A DNA stretch of 64,000 bases from Chitinophaga sp. H8 (GCF_040567655.1 NZ_JBEXAC010000004.1:166579-230578), one strand, 5' to 3'. Counted from the stretch's first letter, positions 46,517 to 55,194 are shown. Made by a program: numbers and translations. The notes: generated by a model not told the origin, from the sequence alone.

Positions 46517-47830
46517 CTAATCATGATAAGAAATGCCTAAACTAGGTCGGCCATTCTTTGTAACAGTAAATGAATATGATTTATACGTTGGCCCCTTACC
46601 AATCATATTTAACAACTCAAAAAGGGTTACTATTTTATGCTCATTGTTTATCATCACGAATGTTGGTACATTGATAATAAACAATCCCTCTACAACATCA
46701 ATTTTCAATTTAAATTCATAGTCTTTTTTTAAGATCTGAAAGTGTTCTTCTATTTCTTTAAGGTGATCTGCAATGAATTTTATTTTTTGGGATAGTTTTA
46801 GATTATATTTTTCATTGAAATAACTATAATCATTCCTGAAATTATTCATATCGTATCTTAACATTTGATATTTGCTATCAACAACATAAATTCTCCCTTC
46901 GTGAATAAACAGGAAATCTATTTCACCGGGCATATTGTTAATGTTAATATTTCTATTATTGTACTTCCTTATAAATTTTAAGTTCCTGTCGTATAGAATA
47001 TTATTTTCCATAAAAATTTTTTCAATGGCGTTTTCCAACCTGGTGCCATTTTCATGTTTCTGCTTATTAACGAATTCATCAAAACATTTGCATACCCATT
47101 CCTTAGGATATTTCCCCCAACCGAACCCGTTTATACATAAAGAAATAATAGCATGATCAAATGCTGCCTCTCCTAATATTGCCATTGGCTTACCATTTAC
47201 ATTCCATATTAAAATAGGGCGATATAAGCATCTATTTAAGTTATCGGGTTTATATATAGCATCTCGCAACGACAGCTTATTATTTTTATTAATCGTTAAT
47301 CCGCTAAAAAAAATATCTCCATATTTATATTCAGTTCCAAATGCTTCTTCAAGAACGGCAGGAAACAATGACCAATTACAAAGCACCAACTCTCCACCCT
47401 TATTTGCGTTATAGTCATGGATCAACCAAATTGTAGCCGCAATATCTTTATATTCAATACTAAAACATTTTTTCAGCGTTGCCTGAAATTCAGTAAAACA
47501 TTGATTATTGAAAACTGCCAATGAGGAATGTTGTGAATTACCCATCATTTCTAATTGAAGAAATTCCTGGTAAAAGCTTCTTCTGAATGTAAAACAATTA
47601 TCCTCATAAAGAATATCAATTCCTGTTGCGGACATCTTCTCTTCCGCTAAATAGGATGAAAAATAGTAAGCCTCTGCGCCTATATATAGTATCTGCTCTA
47701 AAACAGATGCTATCTCATCTAAATATACTAAACTAAAGGAGTGCTCGAATTTAATCTCAACGTCACATGCATGTTCTAAACAAAGTTTTAAAACCCTTCT
47801 GTAAATTGCATAATCCTGCAAATCCATCAC
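46517..47830 (-). CDS. Unrecognised protein with PD-(D/E)XK nuclease motif
   Basis: A 437-residue protein, AT-rich in codon use and Asn/Lys/Ile-rich. I do not recognise the N-terminal 255 residues. The C-terminal part fits a PD-(D/E)XK nuclease core: Glu266 on a helix (LENAIEKIF), then Asp305 after GEI (GEIDFLF), a beta-turn, then Asp318-Ser-Lys320 (VVDSKY). This is the order E...D...DxK of restriction-type and repair nucleases. No signal peptide or membrane segment is visible. The small gene at 47840 ends 9 bp upstream and is likely co-transcribed. The pair resembles a two-gene defence or DNA-processing cassette; that is inference. Confidence 0.7.
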   Translation of the reverse strand: MMDLQDYAIYRRVLKLCLEHACDVEIKFEHSFSLVYLDEIASVLEQILYIGAEAYYFSSYLAEEKMSATGIDILYEDNCFTFRRSFYQEFLQLEMMGNSQHSSLAVFNNQCFTEFQATLKKCFSIEYKDIAATIWLIHDYNANKGGELVLCNWSLFPAVLEEAFGTEYKYGDIFFSGLTINKNNKLSLRDAIYKPDNLNRCLYRPILIWNVNGKPMAILGEAAFDHAIISLCINGFGWGKYPKEWVCKCFDEFVNKQKHENGTRLENAIEKIFMENNILYDRNLKFIRKYNNRNININNMPGEIDFLFIHEGRIYVVDSKYQMLRYDMNNFRNDYSYFNEKYNLKLSQKIKFIADHLKEIEEHFQILKKDYEFKLKIDVVEGLFIINVPTFVMINNEHKIVTLFELLNMIGKGPTYKSYSFTVTKNGRPSLGISYHD

Positions 47831-47839
47831 AGATACAGG

Positions 47840-48121
47840 CTATTTATTGGGAAATTTTGTTGTAAAATGACAGGTTATTTCATGTAAAAAAAATATCGCC
47901 TGGTAAAACCTTAGCTCCGTTTTTGTATTGAGAATACCAATCAGTCTTTCTGTATAATAATTAAAAGCGTATTGAAGGATTTCTGTCGTCTGCTCCTTTT
48001 TAAACGGCCCGGTGCCGAAATTAGATGCTAAAGCGTCGGATAATATTTTACTTTCTTTGTCAGTTGTTTCCTTCTCATAAAATAGAAATACAAAACCATT
48101 ATCGAGACGGTATATACTCAT
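47840..48121 (-). CDS. Small protein upstream of the nuclease-like gene, unknown
   Basis: A 93-residue protein, first of the two-gene cassette. It begins SIYRLDNGFVFLFYEKETTDKE, which suggests a short beta-hairpin, followed by two or three helices with many aromatic residues (ILQYAFNYYTERLIGIL). No family recognised. Size and position, 9 bp before a putative nuclease, suit an antitoxin, adaptor or regulator, but nothing in the sequence proves this. Confidence 0.55.
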   Translation of the reverse strand: MSIYRLDNGFVFLFYEKETTDKESKILSDALASNFGTGPFKKEQTTEILQYAFNYYTERLIGILNTKTELRFYQAIFFLHEITCHFTTKFPNK

Positions 48122-48425
48122 TTTATAAGATTTATCTTATTATAATAATGTAAGGTATTAAAAATACTAATTCCAAGTATCAATGCTAAGCAAACATCAT
48201 CTTCGAAATAATTATTATTAGAAATACTGACAAGCCTTAATCAACCAAATGTTATTGGGCATGATAGCTTCAGTTTTTGATTACTGCTTAGCTGAATGTA
48301 TCATAGCGTATTATTGTTGCGCATATTAAAGGAGAAACAAAAATGAGGTTGTGGATGATTCATAAAAAGGTTAAAATTTCTCTGATAAATATTATCTCAA
48401 AAACTGTATAAATATACACAGTACT

Positions 48426-48620
48426 ATGGATGCAGAAGATTTTTTATCAGATGATTTTTAAATAGTCTAAGATCACCAAGCACTAAATAGGGCAGTCATC
48501 CAGGCTAGCGATGTTGTCTGGAAAGACAAAAAGGAATTTTGCTGCCGATCTCAAAGATGTTTACGCTGCTCCCCTCAAACAAGCCGTACTAGTCAGCGCT
48601 CTTAGACAATTAATTTTTAA
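48426..48620 (+). mobile_element. Remnant of an IS256-type (Mutator) transposase gene
   Basis: A start-like piece at 48426-48461 (MDAEDFLSDDF, TAA) is followed in the same frame by VVWKDKKEF at 48513-48539. After a one-base shift in the run of T at 48537-48540 the frame continues AADLKDVYAAPLKQA to about 48600. The line WKDKKEF/AADLKDVYAAP is the conserved C-terminal part of IS256-family transposases. Most of the gene between the start and this part is missing. It is a decayed copy and cannot move. Confidence 0.65.
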
Positions 48621-48718
48621 TATAAAAATCAGGAAGAAAAGCAGCAGCAACAACTAAAGCCTTTTTTTTAAAAAATAATATTGCGAACTTTCCGAAATTA
48701 AAATATTCAGGTAGTATT

Positions 48719-49591
48719 ATGCAAGTTACCCTTTTCATCATGACAGAGAAAGGTCATGCCGTGTTTTCATATTTGATTTAATTAGGTTTTGCTAAAAATA
48801 TCAATCTCGTTATAGGTTTTCGGGATCCTAACATTGAGAAAGATTATTATGAGGAAATACAATCCTTAGCAAGAGCCAATAATATTCCATTTTCGGATCG
48901 CAAAGAGAACCTCTCTATTACAACCTCTTATGCTATTGCGATATCCTGGAGATGGATAATTCCGGATATTTCACAGCTTATTGTATTCCATGATTCAATA
49001 TTACCAAAATATAGAGGATTTGCTCCATTGGTGAACATGTTAATCAATGGCGAGTCCAAGATAGGAGTAACAGCGCTATTTGCCACAAAAGAGTATGATA
49101 TGGGGGACATTATTTCAATTAGCGAGCAATCCATCACCTATCCGATTATAATTCAAACAGCTATTCAACTTATCACACGAAATTACAATGAATTAGCAGT
49201 TTATGTAATGAGAAAAATTGAAGCTGGAGAACAAATCTCTGCAACTTCTCAATACAAAAAAGATGGTAGTTATTCGGTTTGGTTGGATGAGGAAGACTAT
49301 CATATCGATTGGAATTGGAATGCCGAAAAAATTGAGCGATTTGTAAATGCGAAGGGGTATCCATATGCTGGAGCATTTACTTATGTTGAGGATAAATTAG
49401 TCCGTATTCATCATTTTGAAGTATTATCACCAATAGAGATAGAGAATAAGACTCCTGGTAAAGTAATATTTTTAGAAGATGGCATTCCTACAATTGTTTG
49501 TGGTCATGGGCTTATCAAAGTTTTAACAGCAACATATGAAGATGGGACAGCCTTTTTACCTTTATCGAAATTTCGTTTAAGATTTAAATAA
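48719..49591 (+). pseudogene. Formyltransferase family gene with an in-frame stop
   Basis: The frame from ATG 48719 would encode about 290 residues but for a TAA at codon 21 (48779-48781). Before it lies MQVTLFIMTEKGHAVFSYLI; after it LGFAKNINLVIGFRDP, a continuous Rossmann-like start. The hallmark HDSILPKYRG, followed by NGESKIGVTALF and EYDMGDII, is that of formyltransferases acting on methionyl-tRNA or nucleotide sugars. The usual Asn two residues before the His is Val here. A shorter protein from ATG 49028 would lack the folate-binding half. The gene is AT-rich and probably came from a surface-polysaccharide cluster. Confidence 0.75.
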
Positions 49592-49616
49592 AAAGGGGCA
49601 AATGCCCCTTTTTTAT
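49590..49616 (+). terminator. Rho-independent terminator
   Basis: AAAAAGGGGC (from 49590), loop AAAT, GCCCCTTTTTT: a clear stem and T-run directly after the formyltransferase stop. Confidence 0.85.
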
Positions 49617-50288
49617 AGACAATGTGCTTCGCTTTTCCAAGATTGGAATTATCCTAATTATTTGACAGTGGGTATTTATATCCAAATCGGCCTTTGCATT
49701 ACGTTTCTTACGCTTATTCCCTTTCTGATTTCATCGATGCAAACAATACCAGGTATGTATTGTCTTCTCAATAAACTCCTGCTTACAATACTCACATACT
49801 TTGCTTACTCGAATACTACTTGCCATAAACTTTACGGAATTGGTTACAAATCGAAAGAGTATAAAGGTATCATTGGGTATAATACCGTCCTATAATCGCT
49901 CTTTTAGTAGCACGAAATCCGGGCTTTTTAAATAATAACCCATAAACAACAAGAAAATAGTAATAAAAGGCAAAGAAAGCATAGCTATCAGCAAGTAAGA
50001 CCCATTACTATAGTACTAAAGGAAAGAAAAATGACATTAAATAAAACAGCAATACCTCCAATGTAAAAAATAAAACGTATTGAATATCAACAATTTATAT
50101 AACATGAGAGAGACAATAGGGACAAAAATTTAAGGAAATTAGTAGTAGGTAAGTATCGGAAAATATCATCCTGTTATTGTCTGTTGCAAAAATGCCATTT
50201 ACATAAACGGTCCAACTTCAAATCCGCACAAACGATAGTGGGTCAATCCGGAGCCTGATAAGGCCAGTTCAGAGCGGGAAGATTCATC
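49617..50288. other. AT-rich stretch without a convincing gene
   Basis: 672 bp. A 97-codon frame (49602-49895) has two hydrophobic stretches (IQIGLCITFLTLIPFLI, LLLTILTYFAYS), but its ATG lies inside the terminator hairpin and it matches nothing I know. It may be the remnant of a membrane protein. The rest (49896-50288) shows no coding pattern, repeat or RNA gene. Confidence 0.4.
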
Positions 50289-51227
50289 TTAAGCGCTAAT
50301 TTCAAGTTTATATCCTTTGCCACGTATAACAACGATGTTGATGTTGGGATCAGGTTCCAGTTTTTTTCTGAGTTTTGATATGAACATATCAAGACTGCGG
50401 CCTACGATAACACCTTCATCCTCCCATATCTCTTTTTGTAGCCTGCTTCGCTCTATGGTCTCATTAGGAGAAGATGCAAAAATATGCAATACCCGGGTTT
50501 CGGTTCCGGTCAGGCTTATCTCGTTTCCATTTATTATGAGCTTACGGTTCTTTGCATCAAACAACATTGAGCCCAAAGTGATTGTAACTGTATTTTGACC
50601 AGTGGTTGTAACTATATTTTGACTAGTGACTGTAGTAGTATTTTGGCCATCACCTATGGCTCCCTGCGGCTTAACAGATCTCAAAAACATGAAACCAACA
50701 AATGCTAAAAATGACAGGCTACCCAAAATATATCCACTTTTTGCTGAATTTATTGCTGCCGGTTTAAATTTAATGTTGATCATGTAACATCCTTGGGGTT
50801 GCACTCTTCCCCTACAAGCTATAATATCATTTCTTTTATTGTTGGATATAGCGTATCCATAAGCTATACTGGAGTTGCTACAGTTCAGAACATTAACAAC
50901 ATAATCACTTGCGAGAGGGTCTTTGGCCAACAAACGCCTGGTAATGTTCACCAATGAGTCCGGTTGAAAAGTAAGTTCATTCTCAAAGCTGATCTGGTAT
51001 TCATTTTCGGTGATCTTTTTTACCGGAAGCACCCTTGATTTACTGTCGCCCGACTGTGTGAGTAGTTCATCTCCTATCCTCCGAAGCAAAACCTCCCTCC
51101 TGGCAATATCAAAGCCGTCACTGCCGGTCATACTGAAAGTCACGCATGTTACAGAGATCAACAGGAGGAGTATCAATCCCCACAGGTATTTGCGTTTCCC
51201 GGAAGGTAGATTTCGACTGTAAAACAT
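50289..51227 (-). CDS. Membrane-bound winged-helix (OmpR/PhoB-type) regulator
   Basis: A 312-residue one-component regulator. Order: membrane segment at 14-33, extracytoplasmic sensor of about 130 residues with three cysteines (Cys116, Cys138, Cys147), second membrane segment at 165-183, a Thr/Gln/Asn linker (192-218), then a C-terminal winged helix at 215-310. The winged helix shows LTGTETRVLHIF, VGRSLDMFISKLRKKLEP and IRGKGYKLEI. ToxR has the same modules in reverse order. It has no response-regulator receiver domain. It is divergent from the secreted protein at 51389, its probable target. Confidence 0.88.
   Translation of the reverse strand: MFYSRNLPSGKRKYLWGLILLLLISVTCVTFSMTGSDGFDIARREVLLRRIGDELLTQSGDSKSRVLPVKKITENEYQISFENELTFQPDSLVNITRRLLAKDPLASDYVVNVLNCSNSSIAYGYAISNNKRNDIIACRGRVQPQGCYMINIKFKPAAINSAKSGYILGSLSFLAFVGFMFLRSVKPQGAIGDGQNTTTVTSQNIVTTTGQNTVTITLGSMLFDAKNRKLIINGNEISLTGTETRVLHIFASSPNETIERSRLQKEIWEDEGVIVGRSLDMFISKLRKKLEPDPNINIVVIRGKGYKLEISA
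50584..50651 (-). repeat. Three tandem 24-bp repeats coding for a protein linker
   Basis: Units begin at 50584, 50608 and 50632. The first two match at nearly all positions (GTAACTnTATTTTGACnAGTG) and the third is more diverged. They encode three 8-residue copies of a QNxVT-type linker between the membrane and DNA-binding parts of the regulator. Confidence 0.75.
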
Positions 51228-51247
51228 ACCATTTTACGATTTATTTA

Positions 51248-51277
51248 CAAAGGTTACATTTTTATTTACAATCCAAA
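51248..51277 (-). promoter_or_regulatory. Promoter-like site for the membrane regulator
   Basis: On the minus strand TTTG (51277-51274), 17 nt, then TAACCTTTG (51256-51248), one base longer than the TAnnTTTG consensus. It ends 20 nt before the ATG at 51227. Confidence 0.35.
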
Positions 51278-51281
51278 TTCC

Positions 51282-51310
51282 TCTGGCTGAAATATATCAA
51301 AGTATTTTTG
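51282..51310 (+). promoter_or_regulatory. Promoter-like site for the secreted protein gene
   Basis: TATTTTTG at 51303-51310 is an exact TAnnTTTG match. TCTG at 51282-51285 is a weak -33 element 17 nt upstream. A purine-rich AAAGGA precedes the first ATG at 51332. The site nearly abuts the promoter-like site of the opposite gene, so one bound regulator could affect both. Confidence 0.45.
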
Positions 51311-51388
51311 TTGCATCAACTTTAAAAGGATATGAAAAATAAAAAAAGTGCCTTTTACGAATCTATATCATTTAAATCAACAAAAATT

Positions 51389-51928
51389 ATGAAAAAAATC
51401 ATTTATGCGCTGATCTTACCGCTGGTTGTGGTAAGCGGACTAGTATTTGCCAATCGTGAAATCAACAATGAAACTTCTAAGAAGCCCGCCCCCAAGCCAC
51501 TTACTACTGCCGAAAGGGAAGCCGGACGGAAAAAATGGGAGGCTACCCCTGAAGGTATAAAATACATAAACTGGGTAGCTTCTCCCGCAGGCCAAAAAGT
51601 GTTTACCTGTATTGCTAAAGTAAGGGGGAACATTAATGATTATACCAATATGGAGGCTGTTGTAACCTCCCTTTCTCTTCCGCCAGGATCAAGATTAGGT
51701 TTCGGTGTGATGGCCAGGATTAATGGTGATGATTATATTGTGAAATTTGAGCCTGAAAAGTCTCAACTTGAGCAATTACATAGCCTGAAAGTTAATGACA
51801 AGATAATTATAAGAAGCCATAACGTATCGCATGCGCCCAAGTATTCATACCCGATAATATCAGGCGAATATGTAGAACGAGATAGTAAAGTAATTTTTCA
51901 GCGTGTCCCCCGCAAAGATGGTTGCTGA
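51389..51928 (+). CDS. Secreted protein, function unknown (OB-fold-like core)
   Basis: A 179-residue protein from the ATG at 51389, which gives a clean signal peptide (MKKIIYALILPLVVVSGLVF). An in-frame ATG at 51332 has a better ribosome-binding site but would put 19 polar residues before the signal. The mature part has a helical start (TTAEREAGRKKWEATPEGIKY) and a beta-rich core (RLGFGVMARINGDDYIVKFE, NDKIIIRSHNVS) that looks like an OB-type barrel. It has one internal Cys and one as the last residue. It is divergent from the membrane-bound regulator, whose signal or target it may be. Confidence 0.65.
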   Translation: MKKIIYALILPLVVVSGLVFANREINNETSKKPAPKPLTTAEREAGRKKWEATPEGIKYINWVASPAGQKVFTCIAKVRGNINDYTNMEAVVTSLSLPPGSRLGFGVMARINGDDYIVKFEPEKSQLEQLHSLKVNDKIIIRSHNVSHAPKYSYPIISGEYVERDSKVIFQRVPRKDGC

Positions 51929-52139
51929 GCTAACAAGTGATGAAATACATATTGTACTTATGACTGGTACCTATATCGTACACTTTTTGTAGAGGGCAAA
52001 ACAAGGCACATCTGCCAAATATGAGTGGCGTGTATCGTTATGATGGAAAGACCATCACGGACTCTGAGAGTAAAGAGAGGTAGAAATAATATGTGTTACT
52101 GATTTTAAAATCATTTGTCAATTATTATAATATCTCATT

Positions 52140-53621
52140 ATGACTAAATGCACAAAAGCCTTTGCATCATTTTTTTTATCTCTGTTCTTTTGTATAGAAA
52201 CAAATATACTGCTTGGACAAAATAATACAACATATTCTAACGAAGTACAAGCAAAAATTAAACAGTTCGAAAACAATTTAGGTTTATGGGTGCAAATAGG
52301 GAATCAGCAATTTACACTTGCCGACAGAATGAAAAGTAATCATGTAAACGGAGTAAGTATCGCATTGATAAAAGATTATAAAATAGAGTGGGCAAAAGGA
52401 TATGGTTGGGCAGATAGTGCGGAACAACGGCCAGTTACAACAAATACATTATTCCAGGCAGGTTCAATTAGTAAATCATTAAACGGGGTTGGTATTTTAA
52501 AATTAGCACAGGAAGGTAAATTAAACCTTGATTCAGATATTAATATTTATTTGAGATCATGGAAATTTCCTTATGACTCTTTATCAAAAGGGAAAAAAAT
52601 AACGATAGCAAATCTGTTAAGTTATACAGCAGGATTAACAGTACACGGATTTGAAGGTTATGAAAAAGGAGATGCCATACCTGCACTGATACAAATTTTA
52701 AATGGCGAAAAGCCGGCTAACAGCAAAGCAATCCGGTCAATGTATGAGCCTTCACTTAAATCTGAATATTCAGGTGGAGGAACAACCATATCGCAGTTAA
52801 TATTACAAGATATAACAGGGCAACCTTACGATACATACATGTGGAATAATGTATTAAACCCAATGGGAATGAGCAATAGCTTTTATACCCAACCACCGCC
52901 TGCGGATAAAGAAAATTTATTAGCAACAGGTTATTATAATGATGGGAAAGCAGTGAAGGGGAAGTATCATATTTATCCCGAACAAGCTGCTGCGGGCCTA
53001 TGGACAAATCCTACAGATCTAGCTAAATATATTATAGAAACACAACTATCATTACAAGGAAAAAGCAATAAAGTACTTTCCCCGGAAACAACCAGGCTTA
53101 GATTGACCCCTTATATTGATAACTCCGCAGCGTTAGGAGTGTTTATTATTAAAAAGGGAAATGAAAACTATTTTAACCATGATGGTTCCGATGAAGGCTT
53201 TGTTGCTACATACTACGGCAGTATGGAAAATGGGAACGGAGCAGTAGTAATGGCCAATACCGATAATGGAAGCCTGTTAAGCGAAATAGTCAATTCCCTG
53301 GCTGCTGTTTATAACTGGAAAGATTTTTATACTCCGAAATTCAAAAAGGTAGTTACCGTAAATAACGAAATTTTGGAATCATACGTAGGAAACTACAAAC
53401 TACATAGGGATACACTTACTGTTACCCTGGAAAAAGAAGATTTGGTAATAAGGTTAAACAGTAAAACGAAATACAAAATTTATTTTACTTCTGATACTGA
53501 TTTTTTTATGTTGGAAATGGCTGGATCGGAGCAAAGATTTACAAAAGACAAAAATAAAAAGATAAATGGCTTTGAGATTAATGATAATGGTTATAAAATG
53601 CAAGCCGTGAAAATAGAATAG
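52140..53621 (+). CDS. Secreted serine hydrolase (PF00144) with extra C-terminal domain
   Basis: A 493-residue protein with a signal peptide (FASFFLSLFFCIETNILL). The catalytic SxxK is Ser109-Lys112 (SISK). The second motif is Tyr210-Ser-Gly212 instead of the common YxN, and the third is His347-Gly349 (HDG). The last 100 residues (LESYVGNYKLHRDTLTVTLEKEDLVIRL) form a small beta-barrel domain like DUF3471 or the Pab87 lipocalin-like domain. It is the third PF00144 protein in the window, but its AT-rich codons set it apart from the two at 1.3-3.6 kb, which suggests transfer. Confidence 0.87.
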   Translation: MTKCTKAFASFFLSLFFCIETNILLGQNNTTYSNEVQAKIKQFENNLGLWVQIGNQQFTLADRMKSNHVNGVSIALIKDYKIEWAKGYGWADSAEQRPVTTNTLFQAGSISKSLNGVGILKLAQEGKLNLDSDINIYLRSWKFPYDSLSKGKKITIANLLSYTAGLTVHGFEGYEKGDAIPALIQILNGEKPANSKAIRSMYEPSLKSEYSGGGTTISQLILQDITGQPYDTYMWNNVLNPMGMSNSFYTQPPPADKENLLATGYYNDGKAVKGKYHIYPEQAAAGLWTNPTDLAKYIIETQLSLQGKSNKVLSPETTRLRLTPYIDNSAALGVFIIKKGNENYFNHDGSDEGFVATYYGSMENGNGAVVMANTDNGSLLSEIVNSLAAVYNWKDFYTPKFKKVVTVNNEILESYVGNYKLHRDTLTVTLEKEDLVIRLNSKTKYKIYFTSDTDFFMLEMAGSEQRFTKDKNKKINGFEINDNGYKMQAVKIE

Positions 53622-53766
53622 CTAAACCAGCTCCAATATCGGTTCGTCATACGTCATTATAAAAAACGAACTTTCAGCGAAAGCTTTAGTTTTTGCCCGG
53701 CTGTCTTTAACCAAAACAACAGTTTTTGGGTATTGGCAACCGGGCTTATTTTCTGAATAACTATTC

Positions 53767-55149
53767 CTACTTCCCGATACAAAACTTACTGAAAATATAA
53801 TCCAGCCTGTCTTCATTGGTTACTTCCCCTGTTATCTCACCAAGGTAATGTAAGCACCTGCGAATATCCAGCGACAATAAATCGCCGGAAAGGCCATTAT
53901 CCATACCTTGTTTTACCTCTTGCAAAGATTCCAGTACTTCCTGCAGCGCAGCATGATGACGGGCATTGGTAATGATGGTATGCTCCGTATTTACATCACC
54001 GGAAAGTACTTTATGTACCAGTTGATCTTTCAGGTCTTCGATATGAGCATGATTCTTCGCAGATATAAAAAGTATTTCGGGGAAGTCGGAAAACTTAGCG
54101 CTGGCTGCGGCTTCTCCCAATACATCAGATTTATTACCCACCAACAGATAATTTACCTGGGCATTTTCAAAATCGGCCATCTGATTACGTATATCTGTAG
54201 CCGTGAGTTCATTTACATCAAACAAATACACCACTACCCCTGCCTCTTTGATTTTCTCCATTGTTTTTTGCACACCGATGCTTTCAATGCTGTCGGCACT
54301 TTCGCGGATACCGGCAGTATCAATGAGGCGGAATAATATACCCTGTATATTCAGTATTTCTTCGATGGTATCACGGGTAGTACCCGCAATGTCACTTACA
54401 ATAGCGCGGTTCTCATTCAGCAGGGTATTAAGTAAAGTGGATTTACCAGCATTAGGTTTTCCCACAATAGCAGTATTTACACCATTCTTAATTACATTTC
54501 CCATACGGAAAGAGTCTATCAGGTGGCGAAGTACCAACATAGCCTCTGTAACAAGGTTATACAAACGGGTACGATCAGCAAATTCCACGTCTTCCTGGCT
54601 AAAATCCAGCTCCAGCTCTATTAATGCAGAGAAGGTGATCAGTTGTTCCCTTAATGCCTTTAATTCCCTGGAAAAGCCCCCTCTCATTTGTTGCATAGCC
54701 GTTTGATGGGAGGCCGCCGAGTTACTGGCAATCAGGTCTGCAACAGACTCCGCCTGGGTAAGGTCCAGCTTACCATTCAGGAAAGCACGTTGTGTAAACT
54801 CTCCTGGTTTAGCCAGTCTTGCGCCAGCATTTACACAGGCATCTATAATTTGTTGCTGAATATAGGGAGATCCATGGCAGGATATTTCAATCACATCCTC
54901 CCCAGTATAGGAACGCGGGCCTTTATACAAGCTTACTACCACTTCATCTATCACCTTACCGGCAGATACAATGCTGCCAAAGTGAAGCGTATGGCTGGGT
55001 TGCTGCAACAAGTCCTTCGCCGGAAACAAACTGTTACAGATAGCAAAAGCAGCTTTTCCACTCAGCCTTATCACAGCAATAGCTCCTACACCTGGCGCAG
55101 TAGCCAGCGCTACTATGGTATCATCAAATCCGGTCAGTTTACCTAACAT
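53767..55149 (-). CDS. mnmE: tRNA modification GTPase MnmE (TrmE)
   Basis: A 460-residue core enzyme that, with MnmG, makes the 5-carboxymethylaminomethyl group on U34 of several tRNAs. The N-terminal tetrahydrofolate-binding domain covers 1-120 (TIVALATAPGVGAIAVIRLSG). A helical domain is split by the G domain: P-loop Gly230-Ser237 (GKPNAGKS), TTRDTIEE at 257-264, DTAG at 277-280, NKSD near 340. The C-terminal FCIGK with Cys457 is the conserved functional end. The AT-rich accessory region begins directly after this gene. Confidence 0.97.
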   Translation of the reverse strand: MLGKLTGFDDTIVALATAPGVGAIAVIRLSGKAAFAICNSLFPAKDLLQQPSHTLHFGSIVSAGKVIDEVVVSLYKGPRSYTGEDVIEISCHGSPYIQQQIIDACVNAGARLAKPGEFTQRAFLNGKLDLTQAESVADLIASNSAASHQTAMQQMRGGFSRELKALREQLITFSALIELELDFSQEDVEFADRTRLYNLVTEAMLVLRHLIDSFRMGNVIKNGVNTAIVGKPNAGKSTLLNTLLNENRAIVSDIAGTTRDTIEEILNIQGILFRLIDTAGIRESADSIESIGVQKTMEKIKEAGVVVYLFDVNELTATDIRNQMADFENAQVNYLLVGNKSDVLGEAAASAKFSDFPEILFISAKNHAHIEDLKDQLVHKVLSGDVNTEHTIITNARHHAALQEVLESLQEVKQGMDNGLSGDLLSLDIRRCLHYLGEITGEVTNEDRLDYIFSKFCIGK

Positions 55150-55194
55150 ATGAGTTCAGCAGTTTATTGATTGAGCCGGTGCTACCGGAAACTG

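Noticed and set aside
49602..49895. 97-codon + strand frame with hydrophobic stretches
   Set aside because: The ATG is inside a terminator hairpin and no family match is seen. It is mentioned only as a possible remnant.
52021..52083. Short frame with SGVYRYDGKTIT, like a two-component-propeller repeat
   Set aside because: Only about 20 codons; such a short match can arise by chance and no propeller or kinase sequence surrounds it.
53622..53816. 64-codon minus-strand frame after and overlapping the mnmE end
   Set aside because: Its start lies within mnmE in another frame, it has no ribosome-binding site, and the peptide matches nothing I know. It may be a read-through remnant at the island edge, but cannot be supported as a gene.
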